Assembly (NCBI RefSeq): GCF_002795865.1
Contig: NZ_CP024920.1
Location: forward strand, 1,895,001 to 1,959,000
Source of the DNA: Qipengyuania seohaensis
GTDB lineage: Bacteria > Pseudomonadota > Alphaproteobacteria > Sphingomonadales > Sphingomonadaceae
DNA length: 64,000 nt
Direction of reading: 5' to 3'
Part shown: positions 33,420 to 42,853 of the stretch, piece after piece
How positions within the stretch are numbered: the stretch's first letter is position 1
Layout: the number at the start of each line of letters is the position of its first letter
Translations under genes and position numbers: made by a program
Notes under the pieces: model-generated
The model's database searches: none
The model's input: the letters and a program-made list of their open reading frames with translations, nothing else
What the model was told of the DNA's origin: nothing

Positions 33420-34277
33420 ATGACCGACTGGACCGAGAATACCCAAGCCGCACGAACCTGGTTCGAGACCCTGCGCGACCGCATTTGCGCCGAATTCGAA
33501 AGCATCGAGCGCGAAGCGGGATCGGATGCGCAATTCCAGTACGACAGCTGGCAGCGCGAGGAAGACGGCAATCCCGATCCCGGCGGCGGCACGCGCGGCC
33601 TGATGAAGGGCAAGATCTTCGAGAAAGTCGGCGTGAACGTCTCTACCGTACGAGGCAATTTCGCGCCCGAGTTCGCCGGTTCGATCAACGGGGCGACAGC
33701 GGAAAATCCTGGTTTCTCTGCGACCGGCATCAGTCTCGTCGCGCACATGGCCAATCCCCACGTGCCCGCAGTCCACATGAACACGCGTTTCCTGACGACG
33801 AGCAAGGCGTGGTTCGGTGGCGGAGCGGATCTCAATCCGCCGCTGCCTTACGAAGAGGACACCGAGGACTTCCACGCTCGCTTCCGCGCCGCCTGCGCAG
33901 GGCACAACCCCACCTATTACGATCGGTTCAGGAAGTGGGCGGACGATTATTTCTACATTCCCCATCGCGGCGTGCATCGCGGGGTAGGGGGCATCTTCTA
34001 CGACCATCTGGAATGCGAGGACGACGCCGCATTCGAGCGCAATCTGGCTTTCACGAAGGATGTCGGTGAAGCCTTCCTCGACATTTTCCCGCAGCTGGTT
34101 CGCCGCCGCATGGGCAGCGAATTCGACGAGGCCGACAAGCAGCAACAGCTCGAGTGGCGCGGGCGATATGCCGAGTTCAACCTCGTCTATGACCGTGGGA
34201 CGCTCTTCGGCCTCAAGACCGGCGGCAACATCGACGCAATCCTGATGAGCCTGCCGCCAGAGGCGACGTGGAACTGA
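33420..34277 (+). CDS. hemF: oxygen-dependent coproporphyrinogen III oxidase
   Basis: A 285-residue aerobic enzyme converting coproporphyrinogen III to protoporphyrinogen IX for heme. GKIFEKVGVNVSTVRG, NPHVPAVHMNTRFL, FGGGADLNPPLPYEEDTEDF and KWADDYFYIPHRGVHRGVGG are family signatures, and RRGRYAEFNL-like WRGRYAEFNLVYDRGTLFGL lies at the C-terminus. Length is slightly short but complete. It is divergent from pdeM and followed after 25 bases by ktrB. Confidence 0.96.
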   Translation: MTDWTENTQAARTWFETLRDRICAEFESIEREAGSDAQFQYDSWQREEDGNPDPGGGTRGLMKGKIFEKVGVNVSTVRGNFAPEFAGSINGATAENPGFSATGISLVAHMANPHVPAVHMNTRFLTTSKAWFGGGADLNPPLPYEEDTEDFHARFRAACAGHNPTYYDRFRKWADDYFYIPHRGVHRGVGGIFYDHLECEDDAAFERNLAFTKDVGEAFLDIFPQLVRRRMGSEFDEADKQQQLEWRGRYAEFNLVYDRGTLFGLKTGGNIDAILMSLPPEATWN

Positions 34278-34302
34278 CGAGCCCGCGAGGGGTATAGGCC
34301 GC

Positions 34303-35631
34303 GTGGCTGCCCTGCGCGATCCCATCCGGCTGATCCCGGTCCTGTTTCTTGCTGCGATTGTGGCCGGAACTCTTCTGCTGTGGCTCCCCATCGCCACAGC
34401 GGACGGCACTCAGACCGATCTTCTCACTGCGCTATTCACTTCTACTTCTGCAGTGGCGGTGACCGGACTTATCGTCGTCGATACGGCCACCTACTGGTCA
34501 GCCTTCGGACAGTTCGTCATCTTGGCCCTGTTCCAGATCGGCGGCTTCGGAATAATGACTGCAGCGACCCTCTTTGGCCTGATGGCGGGGCGCGGTTTCG
34601 GGTTGCGAGATCGAATGGCGACAGAGGTCGAAAGAAATCGGCTGGATGTCGGGGATGCCCGTTCGGTTCTGAAGCTCGTGCTGATAATCACCTTGACCGT
34701 AGAGGCGATTGTCGCGGCGATCCTGACCCTGCGGCTAATGACGGTCTATGATCATGCATTCGGCGAGGCGCTCTGGCATGGCACGTTCCACGCGGTCAGC
34801 GCTTTCAACAATGCCGGGTTCTCGAGTTACTCCGACAGCGTCATGGGCTTCCAAAAAGATGGCGTGATACTCGTCCCTATCATGCTGGCAGTTGTGCTGA
34901 CCGCGCTAGGATTCCCCGTGATGGAGGACTTGCGCTATCACGGGCTGCGCTGGAAGAGTTGGACTCTGCACACCAAGATAACCGTGGCCGGAACAGTGCT
35001 CTTGCTCGGCGCCGGATTTCTTGCACACCTGGCCATGGAGTGGGACAATCCCGATACGCTCGGCCCGATGGGACTGGGCAGCAAGCTGCTCAACGCTGCT
35101 TTCCATTCGGTCATGCCTCGTACTGCGGGGTTCAACAGTCTCGATGTCGGAGCCTTTCGCGACGAGACGCTGATGACCAATTACTTCCTGATGTTCATCG
35201 GCGGAGGAAGCGCAGGGACCGCCGGCGGGATAAAGATCACGACTTTCGCGGTGCTCTTGGCTGTCGTTCTATCGGAAGTTATGCGGCGGCGCGATGCCGG
35301 CGTTTTTGGCCGCCGTTTCAGTCACGCGATAGAGCGGCAGGCGCTCACCGTGATCGTGCTTGCAGGAACGCTTATCTTCGGAGCGACAACCTACCTTTCG
35401 ATCATCACGCCACTCGCGTTTGAGGATTTGTTGTTCGAGGCGGTATCGGCGTTCTCTACCGTGGGCCTTTCAACGGGAGTTACCGGCGAATTACCTCCCG
35501 CAGGCCAGATTGTCATTATTTGCCTGATGTTCATTGGCCGTGTCGGCACGATCACCGTTGCCACAGCCCTCGCATTGGGCGGAGAACCGCGACCCTATCG
35601 CTACCCCGAGGAGAACCCGATTGTCGGCTGA
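34303..35631 (+). CDS. ktrB: potassium uptake protein, TrkH/KtrB family
   Basis: A 442-residue K+ channel-like subunit. Four pore loops can be seen: TSTSAVAVTGLIVVDTATYW, HAVSAFNNAGFSSYSDSVMG, HSVMPRTAGFNSLDVGAFRD and EAVSAFSTVGLSTGVTGELP; their Val-Thr-Gly, Asn-Ala-Gly, Thr-Ala-Gly and Thr-Val-Gly corners hold the selectivity filter. GGGSAGTAGGIKITTFAV is the gating loop of the third repeat. Start is GTG at 34303. It overlaps ktrA by 11 bases. Together they form a Na+-dependent Ktr-type uptake system in the inner membrane. Confidence 0.93.
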   Translation: MAALRDPIRLIPVLFLAAIVAGTLLLWLPIATADGTQTDLLTALFTSTSAVAVTGLIVVDTATYWSAFGQFVILALFQIGGFGIMTAATLFGLMAGRGFGLRDRMATEVERNRLDVGDARSVLKLVLIITLTVEAIVAAILTLRLMTVYDHAFGEALWHGTFHAVSAFNNAGFSSYSDSVMGFQKDGVILVPIMLAVVLTALGFPVMEDLRYHGLRWKSWTLHTKITVAGTVLLLGAGFLAHLAMEWDNPDTLGPMGLGSKLLNAAFHSVMPRTAGFNSLDVGAFRDETLMTNYFLMFIGGGSAGTAGGIKITTFAVLLAVVLSEVMRRRDAGVFGRRFSHAIERQALTVIVLAGTLIFGATTYLSIITPLAFEDLLFEAVSAFSTVGLSTGVTGELPPAGQIVIICLMFIGRVGTITVATALALGGEPRPYRYPEENPIVG

Positions 35632-36289
35632 TACACGCAATCCTGTCCTGGTCATTGGCCTCGGTCGTTTCGGCGGCTCCGTCGCGCGAACACTTGAACG
35701 CATGGGGCACGAAGTCCTGGGTGCCGATACCGACCCGCTGCTGGTGCAGGAATATGCGCGCGATCTCACTCAGGTCGTGGAGGCGGACTGCACCGATTTT
35801 ACCTGCCTCGAGAAGCTGGGCGCGAGAAGCTTTACCTCTGCTGTAGTCGGAATAGGCGGTGATATAGAGGCAAGTGTGCTTGCCGTATTGGCCTTATCCG
35901 ATCTGGGTGTCCCGAACATCTGGGCGAAGGCGACCAATGAGAAGCATGGCCGGATCCTCCAACGGACAGGCGCGCATCACATCGTCTTCCCGGAAGAGAA
36001 GATGGGCGAACGCGTTGCGCGGCTGCTCAACGAGCGGCTGCTCGATTTCATCAACTTCGGTGACGAATTCGCCATCGCCAAGCTCGCCGCACCGGAGCCG
36101 ATCATTGGCATCCCGCTCGTCACAAGCGAGTGTCGAAAGAAGCATGACGTTACGGTCATCGGCGTGAAGCGCGAAGGAGAAGACTTTATTCATGCCGTGC
36201 CGGACACCGTGATAATGCCGGGCGATGTGCTGGTCGTCTCCGGACGGATCGACAACATCGAAGCCTTCGCCGCCATACACGCGGACTGA
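35621..36289 (+). CDS. ktrA: potassium uptake regulatory subunit, TrkA/KtrA family
   Basis: A 222-residue cytoplasmic RCK protein. The TTG at 35621 is taken as start: GAGGAG lies seven bases upstream and the product then begins right before the Rossmann motif VLVIGLGRFGGSVARTLERM. RCK-N covers about 8-130 (nucleotide-binding Asp after beta-2), and RCK-C about 140-222. A longer frame upstream to 35534 lies inside ktrB. It binds ATP/ADP or NAD and gates KtrB. Length is exactly that of KtrA. Confidence 0.93.
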   Translation: MSADTRNPVLVIGLGRFGGSVARTLERMGHEVLGADTDPLLVQEYARDLTQVVEADCTDFTCLEKLGARSFTSAVVGIGGDIEASVLAVLALSDLGVPNIWAKATNEKHGRILQRTGAHHIVFPEEKMGERVARLLNERLLDFINFGDEFAIAKLAAPEPIIGIPLVTSECRKKHDVTVIGVKREGEDFIHAVPDTVIMPGDVLVVSGRIDNIEAFAAIHAD

Positions 36290-36296
36290 TTGGCCT

Positions 36297-37196
36297 TTAG
36301 TCTGCAGGCGCGTAAACGCGAACCCAGTCGACGAGCATTGCCACTTCGCCGCGCTTCACGGCTTCTACCGTTTCGGAAGGAATGCCGGGATAGGGCTTTT
36401 CGATGCGGTTCGTCTTGAACGGATAGGCGCCGCCCATCGCAAAGTTCAGGATCAGGTACTTCTCGTTATCGAAGCGCCATTCGCCGTAATTCTCGACCAT
36501 CGGCCTGGTCACGCGGTAAAGGACGTGGTCGTCGATCAGGAAATCGATCTGCGTGTCGGTCCACTCGACCGCATAGGTGTGCCACTGCGTGACATCGACG
36601 CCTTCGGGGAAGAAAAATTTGTTCACGATGGGCGTTTCGCCTGAGTACCCGGGGCCGTGGAGAGCGACGCCGATCCAGTCCTTCTCTCCGACATATTCCA
36701 TGATGTCGATCTCGCCCGTGTCAGGCCATTTGTCGTTGCCAAGAAGCCAGAAGGCGGGCCAGACGCCGACATTGGCGGGCAGCTTGATCCGCGCTTCGGC
36801 GCGACCGTGCATGAAATCGAACTTGCCCTGGCTCTCGATCCGGCCCGAAACAAAAGGCGCGTTGCGATCCGCCTTGGTGTCGGCGCCGGGCTTGAAGACC
36901 GGACGAAGGATCAGCGCGCCGCCTTCGGCACCTGCTGCATCATCGGTGAAGGCGATGACCGAAGGATCGTCGATATAGGCCTGCTGTTCGTAATTAACCC
37001 AGAAATCGGGGCCGATGACGATCCACTTGTCGCGGTCGAGAGTTCCTGCATCGAACTCGTCTGCGAAGATCAGCTCGCGCTCCGGCGTCAGCGCATCGGC
37101 CAGTGCCACGCCTGCATCATGGTTGTGCGCATAGGCCGCAGGGGCCGTTCCAAGCGCAAGGGCGATTGCGAGTGCCAAGGTCCAGTGGCGGGTCAT
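36297..37196 (-). CDS. glycoside hydrolase family 16 endo-beta-glucanase, exported
   Basis: A 299-residue enzyme with signal peptide 1-23 (ending PAAYAH). The catalytic motif GEIDIMEYVG near residue 160 holds the nucleophile and acid/base glutamates with the middle Asp; GVWPAFWLLGNDKWPDTGEI precedes it. WHTYAVEWTDTQIDFLIDDH and YLILNFAMGGAYPF complete the jelly roll. The family cleaves beta-1,3 or beta-1,3-1,4 glucans such as laminarin. ATG at 37196 with GGAGAGGC upstream. A LacI-like palindrome lies 20 bases before the start. Confidence 0.92.
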   Translation of the reverse strand: MTRHWTLALAIALALGTAPAAYAHNHDAGVALADALTPERELIFADEFDAGTLDRDKWIVIGPDFWVNYEQQAYIDDPSVIAFTDDAAGAEGGALILRPVFKPGADTKADRNAPFVSGRIESQGKFDFMHGRAEARIKLPANVGVWPAFWLLGNDKWPDTGEIDIMEYVGEKDWIGVALHGPGYSGETPIVNKFFFPEGVDVTQWHTYAVEWTDTQIDFLIDDHVLYRVTRPMVENYGEWRFDNEKYLILNFAMGGAYPFKTNRIEKPYPGIPSETVEAVKRGEVAMLVDWVRVYAPAD

Positions 37197-37216
37197 TGAT
37201 GCCTCTCCAAGATCGT

Positions 37217-37230
37217 TGATAACGTTCACA
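37217..37230. promoter_or_regulatory. LacI-family-like imperfect palindrome (TGATAACGTTCACA)
   Basis: The central AACGTT and outer TG/CA are symmetric; positions 3 and 4 from each end do not match. The centre is that of LacI-family operators and equals the AACGTT centre of the two perfect palindromes at 52.7 kb. It lies upstream of the GH16 gene and 145 bp before the M1 peptidase gene. Confidence 0.3.
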
Positions 37231-37374
37231 ATACGCGAAAGAGCGTCTTTTGCGAGTCCGTGGTTACGAATTCAACGCGCAGGGTGGAAAGCTGTGCCGG
37301 GATCGTGGATAGGGCGCAAGAGTTTGAATTATGCGTCCAAACCGACCGGGCGCATCCTTTTCGGAGAGACTATC

Positions 37375-39276
37375 ATGTACCGCCTTGTTTCCGGCATCGC
37401 CGTCCTTCTCGCCACTGCGGCCTGCACGTCAACTGGCGCCCAACCGGAGCTTTCGACCGCGATCCCGGAACCGATGGTCTCGCCGATCCTGTCCGGCCCC
37501 GAAGCGCTAGATACTCTCACCTATGCCGAACCGCAGATCGCGCGCGTGACACATGTTGCGCTGGACCTCGATCTCGATTTCGAGGCGAAGCGGGTACGCG
37601 GCGCAGCCGATCTGCGCATACTGGCCGCGCCCGGCAAGGAACGGCTGGTGCTCGACAGCAACGGCCTGGAAATCGCTCAGGTAACCGACGGCTCGGGTGC
37701 AACCTTGTCTTACGAAATCGGCACCGCCGTCGAAGAGGGCGGGAAGGGCGCCCCGCTCACCATCATGTTGAATGGCGCGCGCAATGTCCGCATCGAGTAC
37801 GCCGCTTCTGCGGATGCCGAGGCGCTCCAATGGCTTTCGCCCGAACAAACAGCCGGCGGTGAATATCCTTTCCTTTTCAGTCAGGGCCAGGCGATCCTCA
37901 ACCGCACCTGGATCCCGACGCAGGACAGCCCCGGCATCCGCCAGACATGGGAGGCCCGGATCACCGCGCCCAAGCCGCTCGACGTGGTCATGAGCGGCGT
38001 CGCGCAGGGCGAGCCGGAAGATTTGGGCGATGGCCGCCGTGCATTCCGCTTCGTGATGGACAAGCCGGTGCCACCCTACCTGATCGCGATTGCAGCGGGT
38101 GACATCGATTTCCGCGGGATCGGTCCGCGCACAGGCGTCTGGGCAGAGCCTTCGGTTCTCCCGCGCGCTTATGCAGAAGTCGGGGACACCGAGGAAATGG
38201 TCGTCGCTGCGGAAGAGCTTTACGGCGCGTATCGCTGGGGCCGCTACGACATGATCGTGCTGCCACCCGCTTTCCCGTACGGGGGCATGGAAAATCCTGT
38301 CATGACCTTCCTCACTCCCACCTTCATTGCCGGCGACCGCTCGAACAACGGTCTGGTCGCACACGAATTGGCGCATAGCTGGTCGGGCAATCTCGTGACC
38401 AATGCGGTCTGGGGCGACAGTTGGCTCAACGAAGGCGTCACCACCTATTTCGAGAACCGCATCGTCGAGGCGGTGTATGGGAAGAAGCGGGCCGAGCAGG
38501 AGGCTGCGCTGATGTATGCCAACATCCAGGAAGTCCTGGCAGAGGTCGGCAATGACGCTCCTGGCACGGCTCTCAGCACCGATGGCGGTTACGAACTCGG
38601 CAGCGCGATCGCCTATGACAAGGGCGCTTTCTTCCTGCGGACGGTCGAACGCATCGTCGGGCGCGAACGCTTCGATGCGTGGCTGCGGCAGTGGTTCGAT
38701 AATCACGCCTTCCAGCCCGCCACCAGCGAAATGTTCTACGACGATATGATGCAGAACCTCATCGCTTCAGAACAGGAAGCGCAGGCCCTGATGCTGCGCG
38801 ACTGGATTTTTGCGCCGGGCCTGCCCTCGAATGTGGCCAAGCCCGATCCGGCCGCCTTTGCCGAGGTCGACGCGGCTGTCGCAGCTTACGTTGCCACCCA
38901 GGCCATTCCCGCCGCCTATGCATCATGGACCGCTGCTGAGCAGATGCGTTTTCTCGACAATTTGCCCGCCACGCTTTCGGCGGACCAGCTGGCGCAACTG
39001 GACGCAAGCCTTGGCCTGTCGGGCACGGGCAACAACGAGATCCTGTTCCTCTGGCTCGAGATGGCGCTGGAAAATCGTTATGCGCCCGCCGTGCCCCTGG
39101 CCGAGGAATTCCTTGCCCGGGTCGGACGCGCCAAGTTCGTTCGCCCGCTGTTCGGTGTTCTCTGGGACCAAGGCGATTGGGGGCGGCCCATTGCGCAGCG
39201 CATCTATGCAAAGACCCGTGACAGCTACCACGCGGTAACACGTGCGGGAGTGGACCGGGTGATGACAGCGGAGTGA
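37375..39276 (+). CDS. M1 family aminopeptidase, lipoprotein-like
   Basis: A 633-residue zinc aminopeptidase. The N-terminus MYRLVSGIAVLLATAAC gives a lipobox-type signal with Cys17. PYGGMENP near 303 is the exopeptidase motif, and NGLVAHELAHSWSGN near 329 holds HExxH with the third zinc ligand Glu in NEGVTTYFE. The C-terminal part is helical, as in leukotriene-A4-hydrolase-like M1 enzymes. ATG at 37375 is chosen over an upstream frame because GGAGAG is just before it. Likely acts in the periplasm or at the outer membrane on peptides. Confidence 0.93.
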   Translation: MYRLVSGIAVLLATAACTSTGAQPELSTAIPEPMVSPILSGPEALDTLTYAEPQIARVTHVALDLDLDFEAKRVRGAADLRILAAPGKERLVLDSNGLEIAQVTDGSGATLSYEIGTAVEEGGKGAPLTIMLNGARNVRIEYAASADAEALQWLSPEQTAGGEYPFLFSQGQAILNRTWIPTQDSPGIRQTWEARITAPKPLDVVMSGVAQGEPEDLGDGRRAFRFVMDKPVPPYLIAIAAGDIDFRGIGPRTGVWAEPSVLPRAYAEVGDTEEMVVAAEELYGAYRWGRYDMIVLPPAFPYGGMENPVMTFLTPTFIAGDRSNNGLVAHELAHSWSGNLVTNAVWGDSWLNEGVTTYFENRIVEAVYGKKRAEQEAALMYANIQEVLAEVGNDAPGTALSTDGGYELGSAIAYDKGAFFLRTVERIVGRERFDAWLRQWFDNHAFQPATSEMFYDDMMQNLIASEQEAQALMLRDWIFAPGLPSNVAKPDPAAFAEVDAAVAAYVATQAIPAAYASWTAAEQMRFLDNLPATLSADQLAQLDASLGLSGTGNNEILFLWLEMALENRYAPAVPLAEEFLARVGRAKFVRPLFGVLWDQGDWGRPIAQRIYAKTRDSYHAVTRAGVDRVMTAE

Positions 39277-39363
39277 TTGCATACGGCGCACGCGCCGGTG
39301 CAGCCAACGCCATTGAGCGGACCATGAACAAGGATTAGGCAGCAGGTAACAGGGAGCAGCGCA

Positions 39364-40347
39364 ATGACCTCAAGCCTTTCCGCCCGTCTTGCCCCGATCG
39401 CGATCCTGCTCGCTCCGCTGCTGGCCATTCTCGCTGCGCGCCTTGCTACCCATAGCGATCTGGCAACGCGCCATCCGCGCACCGCAGCACTGTTGTTTCT
39501 CTGGATTGCTGCCGATGCGCTGACCCTGGCCGCGATTGCCAAGGCCCCTAGGAACCGCCCCGGGGTTAGGGTCCTGTTGGGCACGATCGCAGCCGGCTGC
39601 ATCGTCGCGACCGTGGCTGCTGCAGCGCCCGTACGCGTGGCATTGCTCGACATGCGGGCAGTCGTGGTCGCGATGGCGCTGACGGTTATCGCTTATCTCG
39701 GCTGGAGCGCTGCCGATGCGCTGCGCACCTATCGTCGCACCGGATCCGCCGAGATGGCGGCATGCGAGGTGTTGCCATCCAATCTTGTGCGCTTCGCAGT
39801 GTTCGAAAGCAGCATGATGCGCCTGGCACTCTTCAAATGGGGCGCGCGGCCGCATGTGCCCGAGGGCGCGCAAGGCTTCGCCTATCATCGCGTGATCAAC
39901 CCGATGATCGCGGCTTTCCTCGTGCTCCAACTGATCGAGATCGTCGTCGTCGATCTTCTTGTCAGCCACTGGAGCCGTCTTGCGGCGCTCGTCCTGCTGG
40001 CGCTTGGTATCTGGGGCGCCCTGTTCCTGATCGCGCTGATGAAAGGCTTCCGGCTCTATCCGATCCTGCTGGACGGGAAGTGTGTGAGCGTGCGCGCCGG
40101 ATTGCTGATCGACCTGAGTGTTCCGATCGACGCCATCGAAAAATTGGAGCCTTCGATTACCAAGGCCGAAGCGGATCGTGCAGATGTCCTCAACGCGGCG
40201 ATGGTTTCGCACCCCAATATTATCCTGCGCCTGAGAACGCCCATCCGGCATGCCGGCGTCTTCGGGAAGCCACGTGAGGTGCGCTGGATAGCTTTCCGGC
40301 TCGACCAGCCTGCACCCTTCATCGAGGCACTCGAAGCCCGTCTGTAG
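39364..40347 (+). CDS. integral membrane protein, unknown function
   Basis: A 327-residue protein with about six hydrophobic segments: LAPIAILLAPLLAILAARLA, AALLFLWIAADALTLAAIA, VLLGTIAAGCIVATVAAAAP and VVVAMALTVIAYLGWSAAD in the first half, two more around 175-230. A soluble C-terminal ~100 residues (SVPIDAIEKLEPSITKAEAD to FRLDQPAPFIEALEARL) resembles a PH-like beta domain, which is only an impression. No family is recognised. It precedes rsh by 50 bases but has no obvious tie. Confidence 0.65.
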   Translation: MTSSLSARLAPIAILLAPLLAILAARLATHSDLATRHPRTAALLFLWIAADALTLAAIAKAPRNRPGVRVLLGTIAAGCIVATVAAAAPVRVALLDMRAVVVAMALTVIAYLGWSAADALRTYRRTGSAEMAACEVLPSNLVRFAVFESSMMRLALFKWGARPHVPEGAQGFAYHRVINPMIAAFLVLQLIEIVVVDLLVSHWSRLAALVLLALGIWGALFLIALMKGFRLYPILLDGKCVSVRAGLLIDLSVPIDAIEKLEPSITKAEADRADVLNAAMVSHPNIILRLRTPIRHAGVFGKPREVRWIAFRLDQPAPFIEALEARL

Positions 40348-40397
40348 GATTTTTGCGTTGCATTGCAGCACGCTTTGGCCACATCGTGCGAGCCGAG

Positions 40398-42491
40398 ATG
40401 CTGCGACAGTACGAACTTGTTGAACGGGTCAAGGAATATGACCCCGACGCCGACGAGGCGATGCTCAACCGCGCCTATGTCTACACCGTGCAGAAGCACG
40501 GTACACAGACGCGCGCGAGCGGGGACCCGTACTTCAGCCATCCGGTCGAAGTTGCCGGTCTGATGACCGACCTGCAGCTCGACCAGGAAACCATCGCCAC
40601 CGCGCTGCTGCACGATACGGTCGAGGATACGCTCGCGACGATCGACGACATCGAGGCCAATTTCGGCACCGATGTCGCGCGGCTGGTCGATGGCGTGACC
40701 AAGCTTTCCAAGATCGAGCAGATGCCCGAAAACGAGCGGGCCGCCGAAAACCTGCGCAAGTTCCTGCTCGCCATGAGCGAGGATATTCGCGTCCTGCTGG
40801 TCAAGCTGGGCGACCGGCTGCACAACATGCGCACGCTGCATTTTATCAAGAAGCCGGAAAAGCGGCAGCGGATCGCGCGCGAAACGATGGATATCTACGC
40901 CCCGCTGGCAGAGCGGGTGGGCATGTACGAATACATGCGCGAGATGCAGATGCTGGCGTTTGAACAGCTCGAGCCGGAAGCATTCGAAACCATCACCCAG
41001 CGGCTCGACCAGATCAGGCAGGAAGACGGCGGGCAGGTCGATGCCATCGCGCTCGACATGAAGCATGCGCTGGCGGAAGCTGGGCTGACGGTCGAGGTTT
41101 CGGGCCGCGAGAAACATCCCTATTCGATCTGGCGAAAGATGGCCGAACGGCACGTGTCCTTCGAACAGGTCACCGACATTATGGCGTTCCGCATCATCAC
41201 GGACAACGTCACCGATTGCTACCGCGCGATGGGAGTGCTGCACACGACCTGGCAGTTCCTGCCGGGGCGCTTCAAGGACTATATCTCGACGCCGAAAACC
41301 AACGGCTATCGCAGTCTCCATACCTCACTGATCTACGGCAAGTCGATGCGCGTCGAAGTGCAGATCCGGACCAGGGAGATGCACCAGACCAATGAGTTCG
41401 GATTGGCCGCCCACTGGGCCTACAAGCAGGGTGACAAGCCCGATGGCCAGGTCGGCTGGCTGCGCGACCTGATCGAGATCGTCGATGCCAGCCACGATCC
41501 GGAAGAGCTGCTCGAGCACACGCGCATGGCGATCTACCAGGATCGCATCTTCGCCTTCACGCCGAAGGGGGCATTGTTCCAGCTTCCCAAGGGTTCGACG
41601 GCGGTCGATTTCGCCTTTGCAGTGCACACCGATCTGGGCGCGCAGACGGTGGGTGCGAAGATAAACGGCCGTCACATGCCGCTGCGCACACAGCTCAACA
41701 ATGGCGACGTGGTCGAAATCCTCAAGGGCAGGAACGCAGAGCCGCAGATGAGTTGGCTCGGCTTCGTGGTCACCGGCAAGGCCCGCGCTGCGATCCGCCG
41801 TGCCGTTCGCCTCAAGGAACGCGCCGAAGTCGCAGAAATCGGCCAGAAACTCTACGACGAGATCGCCTCGCGCGTGCCGGCCAAAGTCGGGAAGAAAGCC
41901 TTGCGCGCGGCGCTCACGCGTCTCGATATGGAGGAGGAGGACGACCTCTATTACGCAATCGGATCGGCCAAGATCGCCGACCGCGAAGTTATGGAAGCGC
42001 TTGTTCCAGGCTGCACCGAGGGGCTGGCCGATGACGATGCCGAGTGGCTGCGCAGCGGCAAGTCGCTGTCCATCCGCGGCCTAACTCCGGGCGTCGGATA
42101 CAAGCTTGCCGAATGCTGTCACCCTGTTCCCGGCGATCGCATCGTCGGAATTCGCAAACCGAACGAAGGCGTCGAGGTTCACGCCATCGATTGTCACGAG
42201 CTAGCCAGCGGGATCGACACCGATTGGCTCGACCTCTCGTGGGGCAAGCGCTCGATAGGCGCAGTGGGTCGTCTCAGGGTTACTTTGTACGACCGTCCGG
42301 GTACATTGGCAGAGATGGCGGGTATATTTGCGAAGAACGTAGTCAACGTGAAGAGCCTCGAGCAGGTGCAGCTCGACCATCCGTTCACGACTTACGAAGT
42401 CGATCTGGAGGTGCAGGATCTCGCCCACCTCACCCGCATACTGAGCGCACTGCGCGCCAGTGACTCCGTCGCACAGGCAGAGCGCGCATGA
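40398..42491 (+). CDS. rsh: bifunctional (p)ppGpp synthetase/hydrolase, Rel/Spo type
   Basis: A 697-residue stringent-response enzyme. The HD hydrolase domain has SHPVEVAGLMTDLQLDQ and ALLHDTVEDTLATIDD near 45-75. The synthetase domain has SIWRKMAERHVSFEQVTDIM and STPKTNGYRSLHTSLIY near 235-310. TGS follows near 388 (FAFTPKGALFQLPKGSTAVD), and ACT at the C-terminus (RLRVTLYDRPGTLAEMAGIF). ATG at 40398 is chosen; the frame to 40353 starts with TTG. It both makes and degrades (p)ppGpp, as is usual for the single Rsh of alphaproteobacteria. Confidence 0.96.
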   Translation: MLRQYELVERVKEYDPDADEAMLNRAYVYTVQKHGTQTRASGDPYFSHPVEVAGLMTDLQLDQETIATALLHDTVEDTLATIDDIEANFGTDVARLVDGVTKLSKIEQMPENERAAENLRKFLLAMSEDIRVLLVKLGDRLHNMRTLHFIKKPEKRQRIARETMDIYAPLAERVGMYEYMREMQMLAFEQLEPEAFETITQRLDQIRQEDGGQVDAIALDMKHALAEAGLTVEVSGREKHPYSIWRKMAERHVSFEQVTDIMAFRIITDNVTDCYRAMGVLHTTWQFLPGRFKDYISTPKTNGYRSLHTSLIYGKSMRVEVQIRTREMHQTNEFGLAAHWAYKQGDKPDGQVGWLRDLIEIVDASHDPEELLEHTRMAIYQDRIFAFTPKGALFQLPKGSTAVDFAFAVHTDLGAQTVGAKINGRHMPLRTQLNNGDVVEILKGRNAEPQMSWLGFVVTGKARAAIRRAVRLKERAEVAEIGQKLYDEIASRVPAKVGKKALRAALTRLDMEEEDDLYYAIGSAKIADREVMEALVPGCTEGLADDDAEWLRSGKSLSIRGLTPGVGYKLAECCHPVPGDRIVGIRKPNEGVEVHAIDCHELASGIDTDWLDLSWGKRSIGAVGRLRVTLYDRPGTLAEMAGIFAKNVVNVKSLEQVQLDHPFTTYEVDLEVQDLAHLTRILSALRASDSVAQAERA

Positions 42492-42853
42492 GCCTGCTGA
42501 CCGGTATCGATCACGTCCAGCTTGCCATGCCGCACGGGGGCGAAGTCCACGCCCGGAAATTCTGGGGCGAACTGATGGGGCTGGAAGAAGTGGCGAAACC
42601 GGGCCACCTGGCGGTCAATGGCGGCTGCTGGTTCGAAGGAGATGGCATCTCGATCCACTGCGGCGTGGAAGATGCATTCTTGCCCGCACGGCGTGCTCAT
42701 CCCGCATTGCTGGTCGAAAATCTGGGCGCACTCGTTGCCAAGCTTCAGGCCGCGGGCATCAAGTTCAAGCCGGGCAAGGAATTGGAAGGCTATCGCCGCG
42801 GAGACGTGGACGATCCCTTCGGCAATCGCATCGAGTTGATGGAAAAGCTCTAA
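42488..42853 (+). CDS. VOC/glyoxalase-fold protein
   Basis: A 121-residue single VOC protein starting MSLLTGIDHVQLAMPHGGE. The first metal-binding His in IDHVQLA and the last Glu in FGNRIELMEKL are in typical places, with SIHCGVEDAFLPARRAHPAL between. The reaction is unknown; the family spans glyoxalases, dioxygenases and resistance proteins. The start overlaps the rsh stop (ATGA), so it is co-translated. It is convergent with DUF1905, overlapping it by four bases. Confidence 0.85.
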   Translation: MSLLTGIDHVQLAMPHGGEVHARKFWGELMGLEEVAKPGHLAVNGGCWFEGDGISIHCGVEDAFLPARRAHPALLVENLGALVAKLQAAGIKFKPGKELEGYRRGDVDDPFGNRIELMEKL

